From the NCBI RefSeq assembly GCF_014193255.1, contig NZ_JACHZB010000002.1, forward strand, positions 1 to 64,000: a stretch of DNA of 64,000 nucleotides, written 5' to 3'. Both the position numbers and the translations under genes were made by a program. The notes beneath the pieces were generated by a model that saw only the letters and a program-made list of their open reading frames with translations, was not told where the DNA came from and did no database searches. Within the stretch, counting starts at the first letter, position 1; the number at the start of each line of letters is the position of its first letter. Below, piece by piece: positions 26,312-35,526 of this stretch. This DNA comes from Rhizobium sp. BK196. GTDB lineage: Bacteria; Pseudomonadota; Alphaproteobacteria; Rhizobiales; Rhizobiaceae.

Positions 26312-27124
26312 TCAGACCTTCGCGGCGAGATAGTCCATGCTTGCCTTCAATGCGGCGGCGGGATCCTTCAGCGCATGCACTTCGGATGCGAACGGCTCGA
26401 AGGAGAAGGGGCCCTTGTAGCTTGCCTGCAGCAGCGCGCGGATCTGCATGGCATTGCCGAGCCGGTCATCGGCGGCCACGAGGACACGATGTGGGTCGCG
26501 CATGTCAGAGACGGAAACAGAAGGATCGCTGACGCCGGAAATATGCACGAGCCCGGTCAGATGTGGGAAGAAGGGCGTTTCACCGGCAAGATGATGATGG
26601 AACGTGTCGTGCACCAGCCGGAAGGTTGGTTGCGCGTTCAGCGTCTCGATCGCATCGACTGCTTCCGCTTTGGAGCGCAGCGAGCAGATTTCAAAACCGA
26701 GCGGCTCGACGAGACCGACAATGTCGGCCGCATCGAGCATCGGTCGGAGTGCCGTCAGGGCCTCACGCAGATTGGCCTGGCGCTCGCCATCGGCTGTTCC
26801 CGTGCCGTCGTTCTTCGGAACCAGCACCAGCGCCTGCGAGCCGACCGCCCTTGCATAATCGATCAGCTCGCGGGCTTCCTGCTCGCGTGCCGCGTTCCAC
26901 TCGTTGAAGCGCTGCAGCGCATTGATGGAGATGATTGCGACGCCGTGGCGGGCGGCCGCCTCCTTGATAAGGTCAGGCTTGGTCCCGTCGAGGATGGCGT
27001 TGCCTGCGAGATCATTGCGGATCTCCACCGCATCGATGCCGAGCGAAGCGGCAAGCGCAAAGAAATCTTCGATCGAAAGCGCGGGCGCCGCCATATGGTT
27101 CAGCGCGAAACGGATGGATGCCAT
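26312..27124 (-). CDS. IolI/MocC-like TIM-barrel isomerase
   Basis: 270 residues of the xylose-isomerase-like TIM barrel family. FALNHMAAPALSIEDFFALA, GIDAVEIRNDLAG, ISINALQRFNEW, VGLVEPLGFEICSLRSK and FRLVHDTFHHHLAG show the metal-site residues (Glu, Asp, His). Closest in pattern to IolI (2-keto-myo-inositol isomerase) and rhizopine MocC. Palindromic TGATAG sites lie in its promoter region, shared with the LacI/mocDEF region, so it probably belongs to the same regulon. Confidence 0.78.
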   Translation of the reverse strand: MASIRFALNHMAAPALSIEDFFALAASLGIDAVEIRNDLAGNAILDGTKPDLIKEAAARHGVAIISINALQRFNEWNAAREQEARELIDYARAVGSQALVLVPKNDGTGTADGERQANLREALTALRPMLDAADIVGLVEPLGFEICSLRSKAEAVDAIETLNAQPTFRLVHDTFHHHLAGETPFFPHLTGLVHISGVSDPSVSVSDMRDPHRVLVAADDRLGNAMQIRALLQASYKGPFSFEPFASEVHALKDPAAALKASMDYLAAKV

Positions 27125-27228
27125 GCGAAATCTCCTCCTCGCTCCTCATGCGTGAGAAGCATTATGACTGTGTGATCGAATCTCTACTGGAATTTCGCGT
27201 TCAAGCCATAGGCCGCGCGGCCAGAGGC

Positions 27229-27275
27229 TCTATCATCGCTGATAGATTTTCCCGGCTCCTGATAGAATTCCATCA
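27229..27275. promoter_or_regulatory. TGATAG-type operator pair upstream of isomerase gene
   Basis: TCTATCA-TCGC-TGATAGA (27229-27246) is a perfect inverted repeat. TGATAGAATTCCATCA (27260-27275) is a second, imperfect one. Both lie between the isomerase start and the end of the LacI gene and share the TGATAG core with sites at 28314-28373. Probable targets of the adjacent LacI regulator (inferred). Confidence 0.5.
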
Positions 27276-27276
27276 T

Positions 27277-28305
27277 TTAGATATTCTCCGGCAGGAAGAT
27301 CTCGAAGGGCAGAAATGATTGACCGGGAACGGCGATCTCGCCCTGTTCGAGCGCACCCGTCATCAGTGACACTACTTCCTTGCAGAGTGCTGGCAGCGGC
27401 GTGCCGATTGCCATGGTGACGATGCCGTCGGCAAGGCCGGCCTTGCTGTCTGCCGTCAGCTCGTTGACGACAAGCACGGTCCGGCCGCCGATCCCCTCTT
27501 CGCGAAATGCCGAAATCGCCCCCTCCATGCCGCCACCGCAGACATAGAGGCCGACGAGATCGGGATGTTTCTGCAAAAGGGTCAGTGTCGCCTCATGGGT
27601 GATCTCGGGGGTTTCGAGATTGATAAGGGTTTCGACCACCTCGAAGTCAGGCGCTTCCTCGCGGAAATAGGAGCGGAAACCCATCTCACGCAGCTCATGA
27701 CCATGAAAACGATGGCTGCCGACAAAACAGGCCACCTTGCCGGGCCGGCGGGCAGCCTTGGCAATCATCCAGGCAGCGGTGCGGCCGACCTTGCGATTGT
27801 TGACGCCGACATACGCATCCCTGACACCGGTCGCGAGATCCGAAAGCAGCGAGAAGACCGGAATACCGCGTTCCTTCAGCTCCTCGACGGCAGCTGTGAC
27901 AGCGGGATAATCGGGGCCGACAAGCGCGACCGCCTGGTTTCTCGCGCCGAGTAGCTTGATCTTTTCTATGATCGCAGCGGGTGTTGCGGCGGACGGATAT
28001 TCCACCTGCGTCTGTACGCGGGCGGTCGTGACGTTACGGGCGGCCGTTTCGATCTCGCGGGCAAAGGCCTGGTAGAAGGGCTGTGTCGGCTTTTGCAGCA
28101 GGAAGGCCAGCCGATATTGCGGCAGATCCTCGAAAACGCGCTGCCGGATCAGGCCGACGGCGTGATAGCCGATCGACTGGGCCGCATCATAGACGCGCCG
28201 CGCCGTTTCCTCACGCACCCGATGACGGCCATTCAGAACGCGATCGACGGTCGCAACGCTGACGCCAGAGGCTTGGGCAAGATCTGATATGGTCGGGCGG
28301 CGCAT
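27277..28305 (-). CDS. LacI-family regulator of the rhizopine-type operon
   Basis: 342 residues. The N-terminal HTH is TISDLAQASGVSVATVDRVL (the D-R-V-L variant found in inositol/LacI-type sensors). The sensor domain is periplasmic-binding-protein-like, with FYQAFAREIETAARN and DAYVGVNNRKVGRTAAWMIA. Divergent from the oxygenase operon (133 bases), and followed by the isomerase gene on the same strand after 152 bases containing operator-like repeats. Position and sites suggest it controls both. The effector is presumably an inositol derivative, unproven. Confidence 0.82.
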   Translation of the reverse strand: MRRPTISDLAQASGVSVATVDRVLNGRHRVREETARRVYDAAQSIGYHAVGLIRQRVFEDLPQYRLAFLLQKPTQPFYQAFAREIETAARNVTTARVQTQVEYPSAATPAAIIEKIKLLGARNQAVALVGPDYPAVTAAVEELKERGIPVFSLLSDLATGVRDAYVGVNNRKVGRTAAWMIAKAARRPGKVACFVGSHRFHGHELREMGFRSYFREEAPDFEVVETLINLETPEITHEATLTLLQKHPDLVGLYVCGGGMEGAISAFREEGIGGRTVLVVNELTADSKAGLADGIVTMAIGTPLPALCKEVVSLMTGALEQGEIAVPGQSFLPFEIFLPENI

Positions 28306-28313
28306 GGTTGGTC

Positions 28314-28373
28314 CTGATAGTTTTCAATCATGAATGAAAGCCGTCTCTGATGGCTTTTGATAGAATATATCAA
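28314..28373. promoter_or_regulatory. operator-like repeats between LacI gene and mocD-like gene
   Basis: TGATAGTTTTCAATCA (28315-28330) is a near-perfect inverted repeat, and TTGATA-GAATA-TATCAA (28357-28373) has perfect arms. The 14-mer CTGATAGTTTTCAA (28314-28327) recurs exactly at 31107-31120, before the PanB-like gene. Confidence 0.55.
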
Positions 28374-28438
28374 GCCTGCATTGAGGGCTTTGCGAAGTCA
28401 ACCTATTCTCCGGACCAAGAACTGGTGAGGAGGAAAGC

Positions 28439-29527
28439 ATGGCTGGCGAGGCAACGAAGCGCGATTACAGCCTTTTGGGAGAGAGCGGCAGGACAGCGGT
28501 TGAAACCGGTCTTGCGGCTGCGGAATGGTATCATACCGATATTCCCCGAAAGGAGATGAAGGCGCTGATGCAGCGTTCCGACAATCAGGCGATCCGCGAC
28601 ACGGCGCTCTGGCTCGGCAGCATGGTGATCCTTGCCGCCCTTGGCATCTATTTCTGGGGCTCCTGGATCGCAGTGCCCTTCTTCCTCGCCTATGGTGTGC
28701 TCTACGGCTCGGCATCGGACAGCCGCTGGCACGAATGCGGCCATGGCACCGCCTTCAAGACGCGCTGGATGAACGATCTCGTCTACCAGATCGCCTGCTT
28801 CATGATCATGCGCAATCCGGTGACCTGGCGCTGGAGCCATGCCCGCCACCACACCGACACCGTCATTGTCGGCCGCGACCCCGAGATCGCCGTGATGCGC
28901 CCGCCGGACCTCTTCCGCCTTGTGCTCAATTTCTTCGGCATTCTCGATGTCTGGCATGCCGTGATCGACATGATCGGAAATTCGGCCGGTATCATCAGCG
29001 CGGCGGAAAAGACCTTCATTCCCGAGATGGAGCAGCCGAAGGCGATCCGCATCGCTCGTATCTGGTTTACGATCTACATCGCCACCATCGCGCTTGCCAT
29101 CGATTCGGGCTCGATCCTGCCGCTGATGCTGATCGGCCTGCCACGCCTCTACGGTGCCTGGCATCACGTGCTGACCGGCCTGCTGCAGCATGGCGGGCTT
29201 GCCGACAATGTCATCGACCACCGGCTGAACAGCCGCACGGTCTACATGAACCCGATCAGCCGCTTCATCTACTGGAACATGAACTATCACGTCGAGCATC
29301 ACATGTTCCCGATGGTGCCTTATCACGCGCTACCGAAGCTGCATGCGATGATCAAGCACGATCTGCCAGCAGCCAACCCGTCGATCTGGTCTGGCTACAA
29401 GGAGATGATCCCGGCCTTCCTGCGCCAACTTCGCAACGAAGACTATTTCCTGAAGCGGGAATTACCGGCAACGGCACGGCCCTATCGCGAGGAATTCCAC
29501 GCCGAACTGGCGCCTGCAGCCCAGTAG
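28439..29527 (+). CDS. mocD: MocD-like membrane di-iron oxygenase/desaturase
   Basis: 362 residues. The three histidine boxes of the fatty-acid desaturase/alkane hydroxylase superfamily are present: HECGH (98-102), HARHH (134-138) and HVEHH (about 284-288). Hydrophobic segments cover about residues 55-95, 148-165 and 205-235. Followed by a Rieske ferredoxin and a ferredoxin reductase, it matches the rhizopine MocD-MocE-MocF set, required in R. leguminosarum for demethylating 3-O-methyl-scyllo-inosamine. The start has GAGGAAAGC upstream. A lipid or terpenoid oxidation role is the alternative. Confidence 0.75.
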   Translation: MAGEATKRDYSLLGESGRTAVETGLAAAEWYHTDIPRKEMKALMQRSDNQAIRDTALWLGSMVILAALGIYFWGSWIAVPFFLAYGVLYGSASDSRWHECGHGTAFKTRWMNDLVYQIACFMIMRNPVTWRWSHARHHTDTVIVGRDPEIAVMRPPDLFRLVLNFFGILDVWHAVIDMIGNSAGIISAAEKTFIPEMEQPKAIRIARIWFTIYIATIALAIDSGSILPLMLIGLPRLYGAWHHVLTGLLQHGGLADNVIDHRLNSRTVYMNPISRFIYWNMNYHVEHHMFPMVPYHALPKLHAMIKHDLPAANPSIWSGYKEMIPAFLRQLRNEDYFLKRELPATARPYREEFHAELAPAAQ

Positions 29528-29560
29528 GCAGCCTAATAACAGGATCGAGGGAGGAAAAAG

Positions 29561-29875
29561 ATGAGCGGAAAGTGGATCGAGGTTTGCGGCAAGGACGAGA
29601 TCGACGAGGAGGATGTCATCCGTTTCGATCATGGCGGGCGCACGTTTGCAGTCTATCGCAGCCCGGATGACGAATTCTTTGCCACCGACGGGCTCTGCAC
29701 GCATGAGCAGGTCCATCTCGCCGACGGCCTCGTCATGGAGGAAATCATCGAATGTCCCAAGCACAATGGCCGGTTCAACTACAAGACCGGTGAAGCCAAG
29801 GGCGCACCCGTCTGCGTCAACCTGAAGACCTACCCCGTCAAGATCGAAGACGGCGCCGTCTTCATCGCGATCTGA
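29561..29875 (+). CDS. mocE: Rieske-type [2Fe-2S] ferredoxin, MocE-like
   Basis: 104 residues. The cluster ligands are C46-T-H48 and C65-P-K-H68 (GLCTHEQVHLADG ... IECPKHNGRF), the Rieske spacing. It would pass electrons from the next-door FAD reductase to the di-iron oxygenase. A good ribosome site (GGAGGAAAAAG) precedes the ATG. Cytoplasmic; no signal peptide. Confidence 0.85.
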   Translation: MSGKWIEVCGKDEIDEEDVIRFDHGGRTFAVYRSPDDEFFATDGLCTHEQVHLADGLVMEEIIECPKHNGRFNYKTGEAKGAPVCVNLKTYPVKIEDGAVFIAI

Positions 29876-29883
29876 GGTGCGCC

Positions 29884-31110
29884 ATGGCCCATTTCGTCAT
29901 CATCGGGGCAGGGGAATGCGGGGGGCGCGCCGCCTTTGCGCTCCGGGAAAAGGGGTTTGACGGCGACATCACGCTTGTCGGCTCCGAGCCGCATGCGCCC
30001 TATGAGCGCCCGCCGCTCTCCAAGGCCGGCCTTGCCGGTAATGCCGATCCCAAATTCATCGCCGCACCCGAGAGTTATCAGACCGGCAATATCCGCCTGC
30101 TGACCGGCGTTACGGCAACCCGCCTCGATGCCGCGGCCCATAGCGTCACCATGTCCGACGGCAGCGAGCTCAGCTACGACCGGCTGCTGCTTGCAACGGG
30201 CGCCAGCGCCCGCGCCTTTCCCAATGCGTCGGCTGAAAGCCGCCATATTCGGTCGCTCCGCGCGCATCATGATGCGGTGAGCCTGCGCGCCGTGCTGCAA
30301 TCCGGCAAACGGCTTGCCGTCATCGGCGGCGGCTTCATCGGCCTGGAGGTTGCGGCAACCGCTCGCCAGCTTGGCGCCGACGTCATCCTCGTCGAAGGGC
30401 TGGAACGGGTGCTGAAACGCGGCGTTCCCGAGGAGATTGCCGAGCTCGTCGCCGAACGCCACCGCACCGAGGGTGTCGATCTGCGCTGCGGTGTCTCCAT
30501 CGAATCCCTGACCGAGCAGGGCGGCAAGGCCGTCATCCGGCTTTCCAACGATGAGGCGATCGAAGCCGATTTGGCCCTAGTCGGCATCGGCGCCCGGCCA
30601 AATGTCGAGCTTGCCGAGGCAGCCGGACTTGCGATCGACAACGGCATCGCAGTCGATGACCGGTTGCATACCTCCGCCCCCGATATTTTCGCGGCCGGCG
30701 ACTGCTGCTCCTTTCCGCTCGCCATCTATGGTGGGCGGCGCGTGCGACTGGAATCCTGGCGCAATGCGCAGGAGCAGGGCACGCTTGCCGCCGCCAATAT
30801 GCTCGGCGCCGATGAACCGGTTTCCACCGTGCCGTGGTTCTGGTCGGATCAGTATGAGATGACGCTGCAGATAACGGGGCTTGCCGATGGCGCGGCCACG
30901 CTTTTGCGCCGCGATCTCGGCGAGGGGGCCTTTATCCTCTTCCATCTCGATGCCGAAGGTCGGCTCCTTGCCGCAAGCGGCATCGGGCCTGGCAATGCGG
31001 TCGCCCGCGACATCCGGCTGGCGGAAATGCTGATTGCCGCACGTGCGCATCCCGACCCGGCCGCACTGACCGCCACCAATGTCAAGCTAAAGTCGCTGCT
31101 CGCCGCCTGA
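29884..31110 (+). CDS. mocF: FAD-dependent ferredoxin reductase, MocF-like
   Basis: 408 residues. FAD motif at the N-terminus (FVIIGAGECGGRAAFALRE), PYERPPLSKAGL, LLLATGASARAFP, NADH motif LAVIGGGFIGLEVAATARQL, and DIFAAGDCCSFPLAIYGGR near the second FAD contact. This is the putidaredoxin-reductase/rhodocoxin-reductase family, which transfers electrons from NADH to a ferredoxin. It starts 8 bases after the ferredoxin gene. Its stop overlaps the 14-mer CTGATAGTTTTCAA. Confidence 0.86.
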   Translation: MAHFVIIGAGECGGRAAFALREKGFDGDITLVGSEPHAPYERPPLSKAGLAGNADPKFIAAPESYQTGNIRLLTGVTATRLDAAAHSVTMSDGSELSYDRLLLATGASARAFPNASAESRHIRSLRAHHDAVSLRAVLQSGKRLAVIGGGFIGLEVAATARQLGADVILVEGLERVLKRGVPEEIAELVAERHRTEGVDLRCGVSIESLTEQGGKAVIRLSNDEAIEADLALVGIGARPNVELAEAAGLAIDNGIAVDDRLHTSAPDIFAAGDCCSFPLAIYGGRRVRLESWRNAQEQGTLAAANMLGADEPVSTVPWFWSDQYEMTLQITGLADGAATLLRRDLGEGAFILFHLDAEGRLLAASGIGPGNAVARDIRLAEMLIAARAHPDPAALTATNVKLKSLLAA

Positions 31111-31131
31111 TAGTTTTCAAAGGATAATGCG

Positions 31132-31935
31132 ATGAAGAAACATAATCGCGCCACTGTCGCCGATCTCCTGGCGCTCAAGGGAAAACGCCAGCTCACCATG
31201 CTGCGCGTCACCACGCTTGAGGAGGCGGAAGCAGCAGAAAAGGCCTGCATCGACATGGTCTCGGTGCCGCCAGCCCTGCTTGGGCCAGCCTTTCGCGAAG
31301 CGGCACCAACGCCCTTTGCCATTCCTGGGCTCGAATATGGCGATCATGTCTCGGCTGAAGAATATATGCGCGAGGCCTTCAAGGCACTAAAGGCTGGCGG
31401 CGATGCCGTCTATTGCGCCGCCAGCCTGAAGACCATCCGCCGTATGCGCGATGAAGGCATTCCCGTCTGCGGCCATGTCGGCCTCATCCCTTCAAAGGCA
31501 ACCTGGACCGGCGGTTTTCGCGCCGTCGGCAAGACGGCTGCCAGCGCGTTCGACGTGTGGCGCGAGACGAAGGCGCTTCAGGATGCCGGCGCCTTCGCAG
31601 CCGAGATCGAGGTCGTCCCCGGCGATGTCGCGGCGGCGATTTCCAACCGCACCTCGATGCTGATGATCTCTATGGGCGCCGGACGCGGCTGCGACGCGCA
31701 ATATCTCTTTGCCGACGATGTGCTCGGCACGACCAGAGACCACACGCCGCGCCACGCGAAAGTTTATCGCAACTTCGCGGCCCAATATGACCGGTTGCAA
31801 CGCGAACGCATCGCCGCCTTCAACGAATTTGCCGAGGATGTCCGATCCGGCGCCTATCCGGAAAGGCGTCATCTCGTCGGCATCGACGAGGCCGAGTTGT
31901 ACAATTTCCTGCATCGGCTGGAAGCGGAAGGATAG
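31132..31935 (+). CDS. divergent PanB-like (ketopantoate hydroxymethyltransferase fold) protein
   Basis: 267 residues. EGIPVCGHVGLIPSKATWTG with GFRAVGKT corresponds to the PanB segment I-P-V-x-G-H-x-G-L-x-P followed by GGF-x-x-x-G-x. AAEIEVVPGDVAAAISN corresponds to the PanB Glu-containing strand. The metal-binding regions of true PanB (DSLGM, K-L-E-G-G) are not conserved (DAVYCAAS lies where the latter would be). A normal pantothenate role is therefore unlikely. Being last in the mocDEF-like operon, it may act on the demethylation product or the released one-carbon unit; that is inference. Confidence 0.65.
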   Translation: MKKHNRATVADLLALKGKRQLTMLRVTTLEEAEAAEKACIDMVSVPPALLGPAFREAAPTPFAIPGLEYGDHVSAEEYMREAFKALKAGGDAVYCAASLKTIRRMRDEGIPVCGHVGLIPSKATWTGGFRAVGKTAASAFDVWRETKALQDAGAFAAEIEVVPGDVAAAISNRTSMLMISMGAGRGCDAQYLFADDVLGTTRDHTPRHAKVYRNFAAQYDRLQRERIAAFNEFAEDVRSGAYPERRHLVGIDEAELYNFLHRLEAEG

Positions 31936-32044
31936 GCTGCAGTATCTTCCATCTCCCTGCTGGGGAGAAGGGGAAGCGTCCATTGGCATAAGCGCCGTCC
32001 TATGTCAGAGAATAGAGCCATCAGAAACAGATTCTCAGGCGCTG

Positions 32045-32941
32045 GTGACGATAGGCTTTGCACATGCGGAACTGATCGCGGTCCTCGTCGCGGTGACCGA
32101 GGACGAGCCGCGCGTCATGACGATCCAGGGTGGCGATGCGCTGCCGTCAGGCCCCTTCGAAATGGGCCATCGCACGCTGCAATCGGGCCTGCGCGAATGG
32201 ATCCAGGAACAGACTGCCCATCCCGTCGGCTTCCTCGAGCAGCTTTACACCTTTGCCGACCGAGACCGGAACAACGATATCCAGGGCGGTCGCACCATCT
32301 CGATCAGTTATCTCGGTCTCGTCAACGAACAGTCAGGCGCCGGACGACCGGGCTGGCACGGCTGGTATGAATATTTCCCCTGGGAGGACCATCGCGACGG
32401 GCGTCCAGAAATCCTCGATGACCTGATCGCGCGCCTGCGCTTGTGGGCCGATGCCGATCCTGTCAGGCGCGAATACCGCCATCGGCGCGCCGATTTCACC
32501 TTCGGGCTCGATGGCGGCGGCTGGAACGAGGATCTGACGCTGCAGCGGTATGAACTGCTCTATGAGGCGGGTCTCGTCTGCGAAGCCGGCGCCAGCAAGG
32601 ACGATAATCTCGGCCGGGCAATGTTTGCAGATCACCGGCGCATCCTTGCGACGGGCATCGCGCGGCTTCGCGCCAAGATCAAATACCGCCCCGTCGTCTT
32701 CGAACTCATGCCCGAGAGCTTCACGCTTCTGCAGTTGCAGCGGGCCGTCGAGGCGCTCGCCGGCCTGACGCTGCACAAGCAGAATTTCCGCCGCCTGATC
32801 GAACAGCAGGAACTGGTGGAGGAAACCGGCGGGGCGACGAGCGAGACCGGCGGCCGGCCGGCCAAGCTTTTCCGCTTCCGCCAGACCATTCTCGAAGAAC
32901 GCGCGCTCGCCGGAACGAAATTACCGCTCTCCCGCAATTGA
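32045..32941 (+). CDS. nadQ: NadQ/NrtR-type Nudix-winged-helix regulator of NAD synthesis
   Basis: About 298 residues from a GTG (MTIGFAHAELIAVLVAVTED); no ATG is available in this frame nearby, so the start is less certain. The N-terminal Nudix-like domain (PRVMTIQGGDALPSGPFEMG, TLQSGLREWIQEQT, FLEQLYTFADRDR) is followed by a C-terminal winged helix (ESFTLLQLQRAVEALAGLTL, FRRLIEQQELVEET, GGRPAKLFRFR). This is the alphaproteobacterial NadQ architecture (NrtR-like). It lies directly upstream of nadABC, with palindromic sites in between, so it probably represses nadABC. Confidence 0.82.
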   Translation: MTIGFAHAELIAVLVAVTEDEPRVMTIQGGDALPSGPFEMGHRTLQSGLREWIQEQTAHPVGFLEQLYTFADRDRNNDIQGGRTISISYLGLVNEQSGAGRPGWHGWYEYFPWEDHRDGRPEILDDLIARLRLWADADPVRREYRHRRADFTFGLDGGGWNEDLTLQRYELLYEAGLVCEAGASKDDNLGRAMFADHRRILATGIARLRAKIKYRPVVFELMPESFTLLQLQRAVEALAGLTLHKQNFRRLIEQQELVEETGGATSETGGRPAKLFRFRQTILEERALAGTKLPLSRN

Positions 32942-32943
32942 CA

Positions 32944-32996
32944 TATGCTCACGGTGAGAATATCTCTTTGCGCATGATATGCTCAAATCGAGCATA
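32944..32996. promoter_or_regulatory. two tandem NadQ-type operators before nadA
   Basis: TATGCTC-ACGGT-GAGAATA (32944-32962) and TATGCTC-AAATC-GAGCATA (32978-32996): two inverted repeats with the same 7-5-7 spacing, centres 34 bases apart (about three helical turns). The second is perfect. They occupy the nadQ-nadA gap, just ahead of the nadA ribosome site. Confidence 0.7.
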
Positions 32997-33012
32997 ATTA
33001 ATGGAGCCGGCC

Positions 33013-33984
33013 ATGAACCATCCTGTATCCGCGTCTTCCCTCTATGATCGCGTCAGTCGCGTCATTCCCAAAGCCGAATGGATGATGTTTCAGGACGATG
33101 TCGATGCGATCCTGGAACTGAAGCGCAAACGCAATGCCGTTATCCTCGCGCATAACTACCAGACGCCGGAAATCTTCCACGGCGTGGCCGATATTGTCGG
33201 CGACAGCCTGGCTCTGGCGCGCAAGGCGATCGAAGTGGAAGCCGACGTGATCGTGCTTGCCGGCGTGCATTTCATGGCCGAGACGGCAAAGCTTCTAAAC
33301 CCGGAAAAGACGGTGCTGATCCCCGATCTCGGCGCCGGCTGTTCGCTTGCGGACTCGATTACGCCGGAGGACATCGCGCTGTTGCGCCAGGCCCATCCGG
33401 GCGTGCCCGTGATTACCTATGTCAACACATCGGCCGCAGTCAAAGCCGCCTCGGATATCTGCTGCACCTCGGGCAATGCCAGGAAGGTGGTCGAATCCCT
33501 TGGCGTGCCGCGCGTGCTGATGATCCCGGATGAATATCTTGCCCGCAATGTCGCCAGGGAGACCGATGTCGAGATCATCGCCTGGCATGGGCATTGCGAG
33601 GTGCATGAGCTCTTCACCGCCGACGATGTACGCCAGCTTCGCGAAAACCATCCCGGCGTGACTGTGCTTGCCCATCCCGAATGCCCGCCTGATGTCGTTG
33701 CCGAGGCTGACTTCGCCGGCTCAACCGCCGTCATGTCCGATTATGTCGGCCAGAAGAAGCCCGCCCGCGTCGTGCTGCTGACCGAATGCTCGATGAGCGA
33801 CAATGTCGCCGTGCATCACCCTGATGTCGAATTCATCCGCCCCTGCAATCTCTGCCCACACATGAAGCGCATCACGCTTTCCAACATTCGTGCGGCACTG
33901 GACGAAAACCGCCACGAAGTGACCGTCGATCCCGCGGTCGCTGTCGCTGCCCGTAGGGCTGTCGAGAGGATGCTGGCAATATGA
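33013..33984 (+). CDS. nadA: quinolinate synthase A
   Basis: 323 residues from the ATG after GGAGCCGGCC; an ATG 12 bases upstream is less well placed. Conserved: [66 protein letters not shown] and [14 protein letters not shown]. The cysteines bind the oxygen-sensitive 4Fe-4S cluster. It condenses iminoaspartate with dihydroxyacetone phosphate to quinolinate. First gene of nadABC, with a 4-base overlap with nadB. Confidence 0.95.
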   Translation: MNHPVSASSLYDRVSRVIPKAEWMMFQDDVDAILELKRKRNAVILAHNYQTPEIFHGVADIVGDSLALARKAIEVEADVIVLAGVHFMAETAKLLNPEKTVLIPDLGAGCSLADSITPEDIALLRQAHPGVPVITYVNTSAAVKAASDICCTSGNARKVVESLGVPRVLMIPDEYLARNVARETDVEIIAWHGHCEVHELFTADDVRQLRENHPGVTVLAHPECPPDVVAEADFAGSTAVMSDYVGQKKPARVVLLTECSMSDNVAVHHPDVEFIRPCNLCPHMKRITLSNIRAALDENRHEVTVDPAVAVAARRAVERMLAI

Positions 33985-35525
33985 GCGAGATTGCTGACCA
34001 ACTCACCGGCCGCCCCGTCATCGTCGGCAGTGGCCTTGCGGGACTGACGACGGCGCTGACCTTGGCGCCCGAACCTGTTGTCATCGTCACCCGTGCGGCT
34101 CTCGGCGCTGAAACGTCGAGCGCCTGGGCGCAGGGCGGCATTGCCGCCAGTCTCGGCGCCGATGACTGCGCCGAGCTGCATCTGACCGACACACTCGCTG
34201 CCGGTGACGGACTTTGCGATCCCATCGTCGCTGCCGGCATCGTCGCAGATGCGCCGGCGGCTATTGCCGCGCTGGAGCGGGCAGGGGTCAGCTTCGACAG
34301 GACGGCGGATGGCAGTTTTTCGCTAGGGCTGGAAGCGGCCCATAGTCGCCGCCGTATCGTGCATGCCGAAGGCGACGGCTCGGGTGCGGCGATCGTCCGC
34401 GCACTGGTCGATGCCGTTGCAGCAACTCCTTCCATCACCGTCCTCGAAGGGCTTGAGGCCCGGCGTATCCAAACGGACGAAGCTGGTGTCACCGGCCTCG
34501 TCTGCTCCGGTGAAAACGGCGCCGTCATCCTGCCGACGCGGCGGATCGTGCTCGCGACCGGCGGCATTGGCGGGCTCTATGAGGCAACCACCAATCCGAT
34601 GGGCAATTTCGGGCAGGGCATCATGCTTGCGGCACGCGCCGGTGCTGAACTTGCCGACATGGAATTCGTGCAGTTCCACCCGACGGCGCTCGATTCCCGC
34701 CGCCGGCCACTGGCGCTCGTCAGCGAAGCGGTTCGTGGCGAGGGCGCAGTTCTCGTCAATGAGCGCAGCGAACGCTTCATGGCCGGCATCGCCGGTGCGG
34801 AACTCGCACCGCGCGATGTGGTGGCCCGCTCCATTAGCGCCGAACTCGCGCGTGGTGGCAAGGTTTTCCTCGACGCGCGTGCAGCCCTTGGTAATCGTTT
34901 CGCAACGCGTTTTCCGGTTATCGACGCACTTTGCCGGGAGGCTGGCATCGATGCCGCGTCCCAGCCGATCCCGGTGCGGCCCGCCGTACATTATCACATG
35001 GGCGGAGTGGCAACCGACGCCGTCGGCCGCAGCTCCGTCGCCGGGCTCTGGGTTGTGGGCGAAGCCGCCTCCACAGGGCTCCACGGGGCAAACCGGCTCG
35101 CCAGCAATTCCCTGCTGGAAGCAGCCGTCATGGGCATGCGGGCGGCGCGCGACATCCTTGCGACCCCGGTTGCAATATCCTCGACAGCCGAAATTGCAGG
35201 AATGCTGCCTGCAGCAGCCGAACCCTCGCTTATCAGGCCAATCGTCTCACGCCATCTCGGCGTACTGCGCAATGGGGGCGCCATCCATGGCGCCGTTGCA
35301 AGCCTGCTGCCGCTTGCAGAAAACGACGGGCCAGCTTCGGATCCGGCGATCGTTGCGCTGCTGATTGCCGTCTTCGCCAGCCTACGGGGGGAATCGCGCG
35401 GCGCCCATGCCCGCACCGATTTTCCGCTGAAGCGGGCCGAAGCTGCGCGACGGAAAATGACGCTGACTGATGCCTTGGAAATTGCCCGGGCGACAGCCTC
35501 CCATCCTCTTGCAAGGAGTGCCTGA
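33981..35525 (+). CDS. nadB: L-aspartate oxidase
   Basis: 514 residues. FAD-binding N-terminus ([20 protein letters not shown]), [69 protein letters not shown] and [18 protein letters not shown] are characteristic of NadB in the succinate dehydrogenase/fumarate reductase flavoprotein family. It oxidises L-aspartate to iminoaspartate for NadA. Coupled to both neighbours. Confidence 0.95.
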   Translation: MSEIADQLTGRPVIVGSGLAGLTTALTLAPEPVVIVTRAALGAETSSAWAQGGIAASLGADDCAELHLTDTLAAGDGLCDPIVAAGIVADAPAAIAALERAGVSFDRTADGSFSLGLEAAHSRRRIVHAEGDGSGAAIVRALVDAVAATPSITVLEGLEARRIQTDEAGVTGLVCSGENGAVILPTRRIVLATGGIGGLYEATTNPMGNFGQGIMLAARAGAELADMEFVQFHPTALDSRRRPLALVSEAVRGEGAVLVNERSERFMAGIAGAELAPRDVVARSISAELARGGKVFLDARAALGNRFATRFPVIDALCREAGIDAASQPIPVRPAVHYHMGGVATDAVGRSSVAGLWVVGEAASTGLHGANRLASNSLLEAAVMGMRAARDILATPVAISSTAEIAGMLPAAAEPSLIRPIVSRHLGVLRNGGAIHGAVASLLPLAENDGPASDPAIVALLIAVFASLRGESRGAHARTDFPLKRAEAARRKMTLTDALEIARATASHPLARSA

Positions 35526-35526
35526 G

